Of a DNA stretch of 64,000 nt, positions 26,576 to 34,706 are shown in pieces. The notes below the pieces were generated by a model. That model was given only the letters and a program-made list of their open reading frames with translations, did not search any database and was not told the DNA's origin. A program made the position numbers and the translations under genes. Within the stretch, counting starts at the first letter, position 1; each line of letters starts with the position of its first letter. Source of the DNA: Sulfuricurvum sp. (lineage in GTDB: Bacteria; Campylobacterota; Campylobacteria; Campylobacterales; Sulfurimonadaceae); assembly GCA_020721585.1 (NCBI GenBank), contig DYMK01000004.1, positions 32,686-96,685 of the forward strand. Direction: 5' to 3'.

Positions 26576-26620
26576 CGCCATTGTAATTAAGGGTAGGTTA
26601 AAAGGGGGTAAAAAGGGGGA
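26576..26620 (+). repeat. 45-bp direct repeat, distal copy
   Basis: Perfect copy of 23501-23545 in the same orientation. It lies 5 bases past the stop of the secreted-protein gene. Confidence 0.95.
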
Positions 26621-26625
26621 TTGGA

Positions 26626-28233
26626 TTAAGGATGTTCATGCACGCTAAAAGCCTGATTGATTTTTCCAATAGGGTTTGAAGCATTATAGATGACAGCAGT
26701 GAGTTTAGCGTTCTTGACATTATGGATAGTGTAAAGGTTTGTGGGCAATTTTTTGAATCCAACATTGACATCCACGCTACCATAATTATTGATGTATTCC
26801 ACCTCAATGTGATGGTTTCCTTTGGCAAACGTATGGTTGAAACGTGTGGATTGATCCCCTTCATAGAGTGTTTCTCCATTATCAAAAATGCGAATTTTTG
26901 CCCAACTTAACGAAACATTAAGGGTGAGATTGGTTGCTTGATTAAACGTAAAATCTCCTACCCATAGTCCCAAAAAATTATCCGCTAAGATGGTATGAAA
27001 CGGCTTTTCTGAATAAAGAAGGGAGGGGTGATCAACAATTTCCGAATAGCAAATACGCGTAGGATTATTTTTATCCATGTAATAGGCACGAAAGCGATTG
27101 ATAGGAATAGTCGTTTTTCGAGTGATACGAAGAATATCTGCCCATCTTTGATTAGCAGGATATTGAGGATAAGGGTTAATGGCAGCTTGTTGCAACCATG
27201 ATCGTTTGGTTTGAATCTCCTCATTGGCTTCATCTATTTTTTGATACATCGCTTTATCCACAACAATTTCAGGGATAAGCACAGGACGCGTTGCATCCAC
27301 CACAGAGCTAAATCCATCTAAAGGTTTGTGGGCAATTTTTTGAATCCATTTTTGCACCAAATTCACTTTAGATTGATCCTCTGGACACAGTAATCCCCCT
27401 AAGAGACTGTGACACTGTGCGATATCAGGTAAAAGAATATTTGCAGCGGGAATGTTTTGAACCCGTAAAATAGTTGTTGTGGCATCACCGTTAAATTCAA
27501 TCCCCTCACCACTGTAAACAATGGCTTTGAGTTTTCCATTTTTGACATTATTCACCGTATACGTAGCAGGTCTACTAGCAGAGAGAAACAGAATATTTTC
27601 TTTGTCCGCATTTTTTAGGTTGAGTGTTTGGGACTGCCAATCGTGCAGATAATTGAGTCGCATAGTGCTTTTTTGGGTAAGTGCTTGAATTTTATGCGCG
27701 ACAGTATCATCGGATAAAATGGGACGTTGGGGGTCACTCATCCCGATACGAACCCCTACTAAAACTTGTCTTTCATCCGTGTAGACAATAATTTTGACCC
27801 GATGTTTCCCTTGACTAAAACGGTAGAGAAAGGAGCTTTGGGTTATAACCGTTTGATCGGTATTCCCTGAGCGTATCTCTTTATCGTCAATCAATATCTT
27901 AACCGTAGCCGAGGAGAGATGAAAATAAAACTCTTTTAACGTCTCGCGGGTGAAATAAAAATCCCCATTCATGACCAAAGCGATCATGTCCTTCTTTGGG
28001 GTGGGACATAACCCATCGAATTCAACTTTTACCCCTTCAGCTGGACGTTCTTTATGCTCTCCGATGGGATAAATAGTGGGATTATAGACGATGTTAAACG
28101 TGTTGGATGGGGCAGGGGTGGAAGATACCCATCCCCTTTCAGGCGATGCCCATAGCGAACTCACCGCACAAATGACTATTATTATCCATCGATTATAGAA
28201 TGTCACCCGAACCTCTTTGGTCTCTATTTTCAC
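26626..28233 (-). CDS. Secreted protein with duplicated PA14-like domains, function unknown
   Basis: 535 residues. A hydrophobic N-terminal segment (WIIIVICAVSSLWA) is a signal peptide or anchor; the real start may be slightly internal. Two similar beta-rich units are visible: one around residues 90-165 (VKILIDDKEIRSG, FSQGKHRVKIIVYT) and one around 435-500 (AKIRIFDNGETLYEG, FAKGNHHIEVEYI). Each is followed by a repeated motif (VNNVKNGKLKAIVYSG near 225 and IHNVKNAKLTAVIYNA near the end). The layout resembles carbohydrate-binding PA14-like modules. A role in adhesion or surface structure is possible. It was probably the neighbour of gltX before the module inserted. Confidence 0.7.
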   Translation of the reverse strand: MKIETKEVRVTFYNRWIIIVICAVSSLWASPERGWVSSTPAPSNTFNIVYNPTIYPIGEHKERPAEGVKVEFDGLCPTPKKDMIALVMNGDFYFTRETLKEFYFHLSSATVKILIDDKEIRSGNTDQTVITQSSFLYRFSQGKHRVKIIVYTDERQVLVGVRIGMSDPQRPILSDDTVAHKIQALTQKSTMRLNYLHDWQSQTLNLKNADKENILFLSASRPATYTVNNVKNGKLKAIVYSGEGIEFNGDATTTILRVQNIPAANILLPDIAQCHSLLGGLLCPEDQSKVNLVQKWIQKIAHKPLDGFSSVVDATRPVLIPEIVVDKAMYQKIDEANEEIQTKRSWLQQAAINPYPQYPANQRWADILRITRKTTIPINRFRAYYMDKNNPTRICYSEIVDHPSLLYSEKPFHTILADNFLGLWVGDFTFNQATNLTLNVSLSWAKIRIFDNGETLYEGDQSTRFNHTFAKGNHHIEVEYINNYGSVDVNVGFKKLPTNLYTIHNVKNAKLTAVIYNASNPIGKINQAFSVHEHP

Positions 28234-28313
28234 GATTATAACCTATTGTTTAACCCTTTTAACTCCGTTGGAGTATACTCTTATCCTCTATTTTGCCTCA
28301 CGGGGAGGATCGT

Positions 28314-29117
28314 ATGAAACGGATAATCATAATGGCGGGTTTAGCCCTTTTAGGTCATTCAGATGAGATAAACATTTTAACGATGAAATGCACAACGTGT
28401 CATGGTGACCGTTTTGAACGATCGGCGTTGGGCAAATCAGAGATCATCGCGGGGTGGGATACCGATAAGACCTATACGGCACTGCAAGCGTACCAACTAG
28501 GAACGCGAAATACGCATGGTATGGGGCGGCTTATGTCGGGACAAGTGGGCAGTTACACCGATAAAGAGCTATGGAGCATGGCTGAGTATATTACCACGCT
28601 CAAATCAACCCCTCCCAAAGCGGTGATCCATTTGCGCGCAAGCAGTATCCATTCTGCCACGCCAACCCCTGCATCAACGGTCGTGGTGCCATTTAGCCCC
28701 CCTGTGACCACCCCCGTAACCTATCTCGCAGCAACCCCCATCGCTTCACCCCCTCTAAAACCCACTATGACCCTCAACGCGTATGAACAAACCATCCTCA
28801 CCACCTATCTCCAATCGTTACCCGGTCGGATGGTTTCCCCCAAAGGGACACATACTCTCAGAGAGGGGCAAAAGTTTTATCTCCGATACCTCAAAGCCAG
28901 TTTTGGGATGAATGGGACAAGATTTTCTTCTGAACACACCACCGCAGAGTGGGAGGCGCTGTTTGCTAACAACGGTCAGAAATTTATCCAAACCTACGCC
29001 CAACGCTTCCCCAACGCACTCCCTGTGTTGACTCATCCTGCGATGCTGGATGGGATTTTATCGGTAGGAACATTTGCCAAAGAGTACAGCTCTGATGGGG
29101 GAAATATCGTCGAATAA
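28314..29117 (+). CDS. Monohaem cytochrome c with C-terminal unknown domain
   Basis: 267 residues from the ATG at 28314, preceded by GGGGAGGA. A signal peptide is followed by CTTCH (residues 26-30), the haem site, and a Met candidate in GMGRLMSGQ, giving a class I cytochrome c domain to about residue 100. A long Pro/Thr-rich linker (about 110-150) leads to a C-terminal helical domain (YEQTILTTYLQSLPGR) that I do not recognise. Likely a periplasmic electron carrier or sensor. It is divergent from the secreted-protein gene. Confidence 0.8.
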   Translation: MKRIIIMAGLALLGHSDEINILTMKCTTCHGDRFERSALGKSEIIAGWDTDKTYTALQAYQLGTRNTHGMGRLMSGQVGSYTDKELWSMAEYITTLKSTPPKAVIHLRASSIHSATPTPASTVVVPFSPPVTTPVTYLAATPIASPPLKPTMTLNAYEQTILTTYLQSLPGRMVSPKGTHTLREGQKFYLRYLKASFGMNGTRFSSEHTTAEWEALFANNGQKFIQTYAQRFPNALPVLTHPAMLDGILSVGTFAKEYSSDGGNIVE

Positions 29118-29122
29118 GGGGA

Positions 29123-29335
29123 TTAATAACTCCCCTCTCCCACAGTAATCACATAATTATCATCCACTGCAACCACCCCAAAGGCGTGTTGACCGCAGAA
29201 GCTTTCGTTGAGTTCTTGCGCCCATGCTCGGGCGATACGGTAGGCATTTTCTTTATCATCAAACGTTTTGATTTGGGGCATCCCTTTGCGTATGGCACAT
29301 TTGCATAATTTTTCGACGACAACATGATACTCCAT
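29123..29335 (-). CDS. Unknown 70-aa protein
   Basis: Starts at the ATG at 29333-29335 with AGAGGAG upstream; the frame extends nine codons further into the repeat but that part is unlikely to be used. It contains CKCAIRKGMP and NAYRIARAWAQELNE, with no recognised family. Its ribosome-binding site and ATG are inside the 88-bp repeat, and a second copy of that site and ATG (followed by a stop) occurs at 29931. Before the toxin cassette inserted, this gene probably followed the helicase gene directly. Confidence 0.65.
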   Translation of the reverse strand: MEYHVVVEKLCKCAIRKGMPQIKTFDDKENAYRIARAWAQELNESFCGQHAFGVVAVDDNYVITVGEGSY

Positions 29336-29419
29336 GGGTTGACTCCTCTTTTGGTTACCCAAGCCACTGCAATTGGTGTTCTAGGATCGGGATTGTTCTC
29401 TACGTTTGTCTTTTTTGCT
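29332..29419 (-). repeat. 88-bp direct repeat, copy A
   Basis: Matches 29931-30018 at 86 of 88 positions. On the minus strand it encodes a dead copy of the helicase's last 11-12 codons (KKDKRREQSRS and stop), then the ribosome-binding site and ATG of the 70-aa gene. Confidence 0.95.
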
Positions 29420-29453
29420 ACAATAAAACTACCTAAACTCATACGAGATACGA

Positions 29454-29843
29454 ATGAAAAAATTTGATGCGTGGAACGAAATCAAAAAACAAGTCGATAC
29501 AAGAAGCACGGTTATCCAGTTTAAAGAGCGGGAAGTCTATTGGGCAAGCGTTGGTGAAAATGTCGGATTTGAACAAAATGGCAAAGGGGTTGATTTTTCA
29601 CGACCTGTACTCATCATAAAAAAACTCAATAATCATCTATTTTTTGGTGTTCCCCTCTCTACTCAAAGGAAAGGAGGAAGCTTTTTCTTTGAATTTGAGT
29701 TATTCCCAGATCAAAAAAGTACCGCTCTTTTGGTACAAGCAAAAGTGTATGATGTCAAACGGTTGGATCAAAAAATTGGGATGATTCACAAAGATAATTT
29801 TGAGCAATTGAAATCAAAATTGAAAAAATTGTTGGATTTTTAG
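29454..29843 (+). CDS. MazF/PemK-family toxin, apparently without antitoxin
   Basis: 129 residues. The fold pattern REVYWASVGENVGFEQNGKG followed by FSRPVLIIKKLNNHLFFGVPLSTQ and ALLVQAKVYDVKRLDQKIG is that of MazF-type endoribonucleases, with Arg in FSRPV and Ser/Thr in PLST positions typical of the active site. MazF toxins cleave mRNA at short sequences. No antitoxin gene of usual size is visible on either side within the cassette. It may be solitary, may be neutralised in trans, or its long N-terminus (MKKFDAWNEIKKQVDTRS) may matter. It is transcribed away from copy A of the repeat, with a probable promoter inside or next to it (TACAATAAA at 29419). Confidence 0.82.
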   Translation: MKKFDAWNEIKKQVDTRSTVIQFKEREVYWASVGENVGFEQNGKGVDFSRPVLIIKKLNNHLFFGVPLSTQRKGGSFFFEFELFPDQKSTALLVQAKVYDVKRLDQKIGMIHKDNFEQLKSKLKKLLDF

Positions 29844-29930
29844 GATTTTCTCCCCTTGGAAACCCAAGGGGCAGTCCCGAAGGAAATTAGGCTAGTAGTG
29901 TAGTGTATATAGGTTAAAAAGAGGATTAAA

Positions 29931-30018
29931 CCATGGGTTCACTCCTCTTTTGGTTACCCAAGCCACTGCAATTGGTGTTCTAGGATCGGGATTGTTCTCT
30001 CCGTTTGTCTTTTTTGCT
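29931..30018 (-). repeat. 88-bp direct repeat, copy B
   Basis: Contains the true 3' end of the DEAD-box helicase gene and the first four bases of the 70-aa gene, after which the frame meets TAA. Two mismatches to copy A. Confidence 0.95.
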
Positions 30019-31203
30019 TTTACCTTTCCCTTTGACCGGTTCAGGCCCTTTTTGTTTGGGCGGAGGAGTCCCCGTGAGTTCAAATCCTGCGATTTGCTCA
30101 CGTGAGAGTTTAATGGAGGATCGTTTTTCGATCAGGGCAAAATGGTCTCTCTCCTCAAATCCGATAAACGAAATCGCCACCCCCGATTCTCCCGCACGTC
30201 CCGTCCGACCGATACGGTGAATGTAATCCGCAGGGGAGCGGGGGAGATCGAAATTCACCACACAGTTAATCCCTGCAATGTCCAATCCGCGCGCGGCAAT
30301 ATCCGTAGCAAAGAGGATCCGAACGTTTTTGGCTTTGAATTGTTCTAGGGTATGGGTACGATCCTCTTGGGAGAGATCCCCATTAAACGAGGCGGCACTG
30401 AATCCATATTTGCGAAATTTGGCAGCGATATTGTCCGAAGCGCGTTTGTTTGCCATAAAGACCAACACCTGCTCATACCCCTCAGTCTCCAAGATATGGC
30501 GCAAAAGGGGACCGCGATTGTCAGGATTGACCTCAATGACCCGTTGGCAAATCGCTTCAACGGTGGGTTCTTCAAACTCGATGACCACTTCGGTGGGGTT
30601 GTGGGTGATTTGGTGGATAATCGAAACCATTTTCGGGGGATAGGTGGCAGAAAAGAGGAGATTTTGCCGTTTGGGAGGGAGAGAGGCAAGGATGGATTCG
30701 AGTTCTTGGGCAAATCCCAAATCGACCATTTTGTCGGCTTCATCGAGGACGAAAAACGCCAAATGGTCAAGATTCATCTGCTTTTTGTCCAAGACATCCA
30801 AAAATCTCCCCGAGGTCGCCACCACAATATCACACCCTTTTTGAATCGCAAACAGTTGATCCCCGATCCCCTCTCCTCCGATGATGCTCACTACTTTAGG
30901 GGGAGTGGGAAAATGCGCACCCAACGTGACAAAGGTGTGCGCCACTTGGAGGGTCAATTCGCGCGTGGGGGTCAGAATCAAGGCTTTGATTTTGGCTTTT
31001 CCCTCCCCTTTGGTGCGTGACCATTGCTCTAAAATCGGTAACACAAAACTGGCACTTTTTCCACTCCCCGTTTGGGCGCGGGCAAGAATATCTTCCCCTG
31101 CTAACACCAGTGGAATGACGGAACGTTGGATGGGGGTGGGGTGGGTATACCCATTTTCACGAATGGCGCGTAAAAGGGGGGGAGAGAGGGTTAAAAAAGG
31201 CAT
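29980..31203 (-). CDS. rhlE: DEAD-box RNA helicase, RhlE-like
   Basis: 407 residues with all helicase motifs: ARAQTGSGKSASF (I), PTRELTLQV (Ia), TSGRFLDV (Ib), VLDEADKM (II), FSATYP (III), TDIAARGLDI (V) and HRIGRTGRAGESG (VI). A short basic tail (GKGKSKKDKRREQ) helps RNA binding. RhlE-type proteins act in ribosome assembly and RNA decay. Its last codons lie in copy B of the 88-bp repeat, and an extra copy of them lies 599 bases away. Confidence 0.92.
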   Translation of the reverse strand: MPFLTLSPPLLRAIRENGYTHPTPIQRSVIPLVLAGEDILARAQTGSGKSASFVLPILEQWSRTKGEGKAKIKALILTPTRELTLQVAHTFVTLGAHFPTPPKVVSIIGGEGIGDQLFAIQKGCDIVVATSGRFLDVLDKKQMNLDHLAFFVLDEADKMVDLGFAQELESILASLPPKRQNLLFSATYPPKMVSIIHQITHNPTEVVIEFEEPTVEAICQRVIEVNPDNRGPLLRHILETEGYEQVLVFMANKRASDNIAAKFRKYGFSAASFNGDLSQEDRTHTLEQFKAKNVRILFATDIAARGLDIAGINCVVNFDLPRSPADYIHRIGRTGRAGESGVAISFIGFEERDHFALIEKRSSIKLSREQIAGFELTGTPPPKQKGPEPVKGKGKSKKDKRREQSRS

Positions 31204-31361
31204 GAAGGTTCCTGTTGACTAAACTTTCTTTAGTGTAGCCAAATCCGTGAAAGAATGTCAAAGTGACCGTAACATACTTGACGTTTAAAATGCTTATTTA
31301 TATTGACTTTATTCGTCGATTTAACTATAATCGTGAGAGATAATTATCAAAAGGGTTTCTA

Positions 31362-32531
31362 ATGCACAATGTAACGATCATTGGTGGAGGGATTGCAGGG
31401 CTTGAAGCTGCCATTTTTTACCGGAAAGAGGGATTTGATGTCGAACTCATCAGTGAACGGAACTATCTGTACAATTTTCCCCTCTCGATTTGGATTCCTG
31501 TTGGAAAGAAGCGATTTGACGAGGTTGCCCTACCCCTAGAAGCATTTGCCAAACGTCACCAGTTTGTCCTCACAATAGACCGTGTAATCGCCATCGACCC
31601 CAAAACCAAAACCATCACCCTCGAAACAGAGGGGGACTATCAGGTCAATCATCTCGTTATCGCGCTGGGTGCTGGGAAGATGAAACACCAAGGGATAGAA
31701 CACACCCTCTCCATTTGTGGTGATCCCCAACACGCGATCCTCCTCAAAGAAAAAATTGATGCCCTTATCGACAAAGGATCAGGGAAAATCGCCTTTGGTT
31801 TTGGGGGAAATCCCCATGATCTTAGTGGCGTTCGGGGTGGACCTGCGTTTGAACTTTTTTTTAATCTCCACCATCAACTCACAAAACGGGGAATACGCGA
31901 TCAATTTGAAATGACCTTTTTTGCTCCGATGCCTTCCCCTGGGGCAAAAATGGGGGAAAAGGCACTCCGTCTTATGGGAGAGATGTTTCATCATAATCAC
32001 TTCCATAAACGGTATGGAAAAAAGATTAAAACGTTTGTCGACAAAGGGGTCATCTTTGAAGATGATAGCTTTTTAGCGTCCGATTTAACGATGTTCGTCC
32101 CCGCAGGTGAGGGGTTAGGGGTGATCAAAGAGAGTACTTTGCCCCTCAACGCCGCAGGGTTTATTGTGATCAACGATTATTGTGAGATTGAGGGAGTTAG
32201 TGGATGGTATGCCATTGGGGATGCTGCTGCCCTTGAAGGTCCCGATTGGAAAGCCAAACAAGGGCATTTAGCAGAAATCATGGCGCGCAATGCAGCCCAT
32301 AACAGTGCTATTGCTGTGGGACTCAAAACAGGGGAGAAAAAAGGGTATCAAAAACACCTTGCTATCGTCTGTATGATGGATATGGGCAATGGAGCAGGTT
32401 TTCTCTACCGTGATGCGACGCAAGAGCATTTTATCCCCCTTCCATTCGTTGGTCATTGGCTTAAACAGGGGTGGGGATGGTATTATAAAATGTCAAAAAT
32501 GGGGTATATTCCCCGCCTACCGGGGATGTAA
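31362..32531 (+). CDS. FAD-dependent oxidoreductase, SQR-like without SQR cysteines
   Basis: 389 residues. N-terminal Rossmann motif GGGIAGLEA (8-16), a central ALGAGKMKHQG and a C-terminal FAD-site GWYAIGDAAALEG near 281-293. The overall layout and membrane-facing C-terminus (WGWYYKMSKMGYIPRLPGM) match sulfide:quinone oxidoreductase and related flavoproteins. Only three cysteines occur (119, 274, 337), none in the usual pairs for sulfide oxidation. It may therefore oxidise another substrate or be an NDH-2-like enzyme. It overlaps the next lipoprotein gene (TAATG). Confidence 0.8.
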   Translation: MHNVTIIGGGIAGLEAAIFYRKEGFDVELISERNYLYNFPLSIWIPVGKKRFDEVALPLEAFAKRHQFVLTIDRVIAIDPKTKTITLETEGDYQVNHLVIALGAGKMKHQGIEHTLSICGDPQHAILLKEKIDALIDKGSGKIAFGFGGNPHDLSGVRGGPAFELFFNLHHQLTKRGIRDQFEMTFFAPMPSPGAKMGEKALRLMGEMFHHNHFHKRYGKKIKTFVDKGVIFEDDSFLASDLTMFVPAGEGLGVIKESTLPLNAAGFIVINDYCEIEGVSGWYAIGDAAALEGPDWKAKQGHLAEIMARNAAHNSAIAVGLKTGEKKGYQKHLAIVCMMDMGNGAGFLYRDATQEHFIPLPFVGHWLKQGWGWYYKMSKMGYIPRLPGM

Positions 32532-32932
32532 TGCGATTTTTTACCCCCTTTTTTATCCTTTTACTGGGTGGTTGTTCTGATCCGAAAATCTATACCGAAA
32601 TTACCGATTCTACCCTAATTGGTCACCCACCACCCTCCATCGCTTTGGACGATCCTACGGGCAAACTGATCAGTGGAGTGCGTGAAAACAACCAAAGTGC
32701 GACACGCGTGAGGGTTTATATCCATTGCGCTTCGTGTACCAATCCCCAATCACGTTCATTGGGTAGCGATTTCGATGGGTATGTGCGGGTCAGTATTGAG
32801 CAAAACGCCTCCACCAAAGCCAGAGCGCAGATGGATTATCGTGGAGAACCAACCCCCCAAATGGTGCAAATGCTCTACACAACATTACTGGAAACATTAC
32901 ACTGGAAAATACCCAACAAAGCGGGAAATTGA
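32531..32932 (+). CDS. Lipoprotein of unknown function
   Basis: 133 residues with a lipoprotein signal: FFILLLGGC, cleaved before Cys15. A central CASC pair (YIHCASCTNP) could bind metal or form a disulfide. No known domain is recognised. It is translationally coupled to the SQR-like flavoprotein by a one-base TAATG overlap, so the two likely act together at the cell envelope. Confidence 0.75.
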   Translation: MRFFTPFFILLLGGCSDPKIYTEITDSTLIGHPPPSIALDDPTGKLISGVRENNQSATRVRVYIHCASCTNPQSRSLGSDFDGYVRVSIEQNASTKARAQMDYRGEPTPQMVQMLYTTLLETLHWKIPNKAGN

Positions 32933-33031
32933 TTTTTTTTCCTGTGTAAACGCCCCCTTCCCTTGATGTTAATGGTTCGCTTATCGAATGTTTGCTATAA
33001 CATCAATCACTATTATTTAAGGATTCCCCTC

Positions 33032-33505
33032 ATGAAAATTACCAAAGATTGCATTGTCACCGTTGATTATCACATCAACGATACCGAAGGTAAACTCCTT
33101 CACGAAGAAGAAGAGCCTATTATCTATTTGCACGGTAACTACGGTCATATTTTTCCCACAATCGAAGAGATTTTAGAAGGAAAAAGTATCGGCGACACTT
33201 TCACCATTGCACTCAACGCAAAGGATGCATTTGGCGAGTATGATCCCGAATTGGTGCTAACGGAAAAAGTAAGCGAACTGCCTGAAGGACTCACCGTAGG
33301 GATGGAAATTGAGGGGTATATGGATGGGGATGAAGACGATGTTATCATCTATACCGTAAGTGCCATCGAAGGCAAAAAAGCTACGCTTGATGGGAATCAT
33401 CCCCTTGCTGGAATGGATCTTGTTTTTGAGGGAACCATTTTGGATATCCATCGTGCCACTGACCAAGAGATTCAAGAGATACTCACCTATCATCAGGAAC
33501 ACTAA
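33032..33505 (+). CDS. slyD: SlyD-type FKBP peptidyl-prolyl isomerase
   Basis: 157 residues from the ATG at 33032 with AAGGA 9 bases upstream. An FKBP domain (VTVDYHINDTEGKLLHEEEE, then YGHIFPTIEEILEGKSIGD) is interrupted by the IF chaperone domain (LPEGLTVGMEIEGYMDG, later DGNHPLAGMDLVFEG). The His-rich tail of E. coli SlyD, which binds nickel, is nearly absent (HQEH). It assists protein folding and perhaps metallo-enzyme maturation. Confidence 0.9.
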   Translation: MKITKDCIVTVDYHINDTEGKLLHEEEEPIIYLHGNYGHIFPTIEEILEGKSIGDTFTIALNAKDAFGEYDPELVLTEKVSELPEGLTVGMEIEGYMDGDEDDVIIYTVSAIEGKKATLDGNHPLAGMDLVFEGTILDIHRATDQEIQEILTYHQEH

Positions 33506-33558
33506 GGTTCTCACTCTTCCCAAAGGGAAAAAATAGGCAAATTTTACAAGGATACACA

Positions 33559-34026
33559 ATGTTAGAACCAGAAACCATAGCTCCCGAATTTTGTTTGGGA
33601 AATCAAGATGATGTCGAGATTTGTTCCCGCGATTTACGCGGTAAATGGATTGTCCTCTATTTTTATCCCAGAGATTCGACTCCGGGATGTACGACCCAAG
33701 CGTGCGAATTTAGTGATGCTATTGATGATTACGATGATTTAGGGGCGATTATCTTAGGGGTAAGTGCGGATAGCACCCAATCACACCGTAATTTCATCAC
33801 CAAAAAATCGCTCACTATTACGTTGCTCAGTGACCCAACTACCCAAATGATGCAAGAATATGGGGTGTGGGCGATGAAAAAAAATTACGGTAAAGAGTAT
33901 ATGGGGATTGTCCGATCAACGTACATCATCAATCCCAAAGGGGTGATCAAAGCGGCATGGACAAATGTCAAAGTCAAAGACCATGTGGCTAAAGTAAAAG
34001 AGGAATTGGTAAAACTCATAGGATAA
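33559..34026 (+). CDS. bcp: Thioredoxin-dependent thiol peroxidase (Bcp/PrxQ)
   Basis: 155 residues. Peroxidatic Cys44 in STPGCTTQACEF, with the resolving Cys49 five residues later, as in atypical 2-Cys PrxQ proteins. RSTYIINPKGVI is the family C-terminal strand pair. It reduces peroxides using thioredoxin. It follows slyD by about 50 bases on the same strand, with an AAGGAT site. Confidence 0.92.
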   Translation: MLEPETIAPEFCLGNQDDVEICSRDLRGKWIVLYFYPRDSTPGCTTQACEFSDAIDDYDDLGAIILGVSADSTQSHRNFITKKSLTITLLSDPTTQMMQEYGVWAMKKNYGKEYMGIVRSTYIINPKGVIKAAWTNVKVKDHVAKVKEELVKLIG

Positions 34027-34046
34027 GTTGTTGTCCCTTGAAACGT

Positions 34047-34706
34047 TTACTCCACCACAAAATCAAAATAGGTCGACGGGTAAGGTTCGTGACGTAAGGT
34101 AAAGTGCCACCACTCTTCGTCATAATGAACCCATCCATGCTCCTCCATCACCCGTTGCAAAAGCATCCGATGGGCGCGCGCACGTGGATCAATACGTTGA
34201 TCGGATACCCACGAAAGAGGACTGAAAAAGTCAAAGTCACTCCCCATATCGATTGCTTGGTGGGTGTGCAGATCGATGAGGGTTAGATCGACCGTACTCC
34301 CACGTGAATGCCCTGATCGTGCGGCAATATAGCCCTCAGCAAAAAGGCGATCTTTGGGGATCGTGGGATAATACCGATCTTTCATCCGTGTATCATGTAG
34401 ATCACGCGCCCAGCGGACGAAGTGATTCACCGCACGTTGTGGTCGATAGGCATCGTAAAGTTTGAGTCCCAATCCAAAAGGGTGAAGTGCGTCTTGAACC
34501 GCTTTGAGGGCAAGGGCTGCGGGGGTGGAGAGGATCGCGCGCGGTGCTACGTACCCATCGATGGATTGACCAATAAAATTATCACTTCCTGCATAGCGCA
34601 TCTCTTGCACGATGTCAGGCGATACCGTTGAGACGTAGACAAACCCCTCTGGCAGCGCGTACGCACTGCTTCCTATCCACAAGAGCAATCCAACCCAACG
34701 GAGCAT
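34047..34706 (-). CDS. D-Ala-D-Ala dipeptidase (VanX/DdpX family), exported
   Basis: 219 residues with a signal peptide (WVGLLLWIGSSAYA). Zinc-site motifs are visible: SGHSRGSTVDLT (His and Asp ligands) and EEWWHF (catalytic Glu, His ligand). LYDAYRPQRAV is the substrate-binding arginine region. In bacteria without vancomycin resistance genes these enzymes recycle cell-wall dipeptide. It overlaps mnmG by one base. Confidence 0.88.
   Translation of the reverse strand: MLRWVGLLLWIGSSAYALPEGFVYVSTVSPDIVQEMRYAGSDNFIGQSIDGYVAPRAILSTPAALALKAVQDALHPFGLGLKLYDAYRPQRAVNHFVRWARDLHDTRMKDRYYPTIPKDRLFAEGYIAARSGHSRGSTVDLTLIDLHTHQAIDMGSDFDFFSPLSWVSDQRIDPRARAHRMLLQRVMEEHGWVHYDEEWWHFTLRHEPYPSTYFDFVVE

Larger units (their letters stand above)
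23501..26620. mobile_element. Restriction-modification-like module between 45-bp direct repeats
   Basis: Three minus-strand genes (a relic of a type II endonuclease, a DUF262/DUF1524 protein and a C5-methyltransferase) lie between perfect 45-bp repeats. One copy abuts gltX and the other abuts the end of the secreted-protein gene, so the ancestral order was probably secreted protein-repeat-gltX. The DUF262 gene is clearly more AT-rich than its surroundings. No transposase or integrase is present. This fits insertion with long target duplication, known for restriction-modification genes in Helicobacter. Confidence 0.75.
29332..30018. mobile_element. Toxin cassette inserted with an 88-bp duplication
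   Basis: A MazF/PemK-like gene plus about 120 bases of flank lies between two copies of an 88-bp segment derived from the 3' end of the helicase gene and the start of the 70-aa gene. Copy B ends immediately after the ATG and one base of the 70-aa gene, marking the junction. No recombinase or terminal inverted repeat is present. Confidence 0.75.

Noticed and set aside
30352..31020. 222-codon frame on the plus strand
   Set aside because: Antisense to the DEAD-box helicase and without domain similarity.
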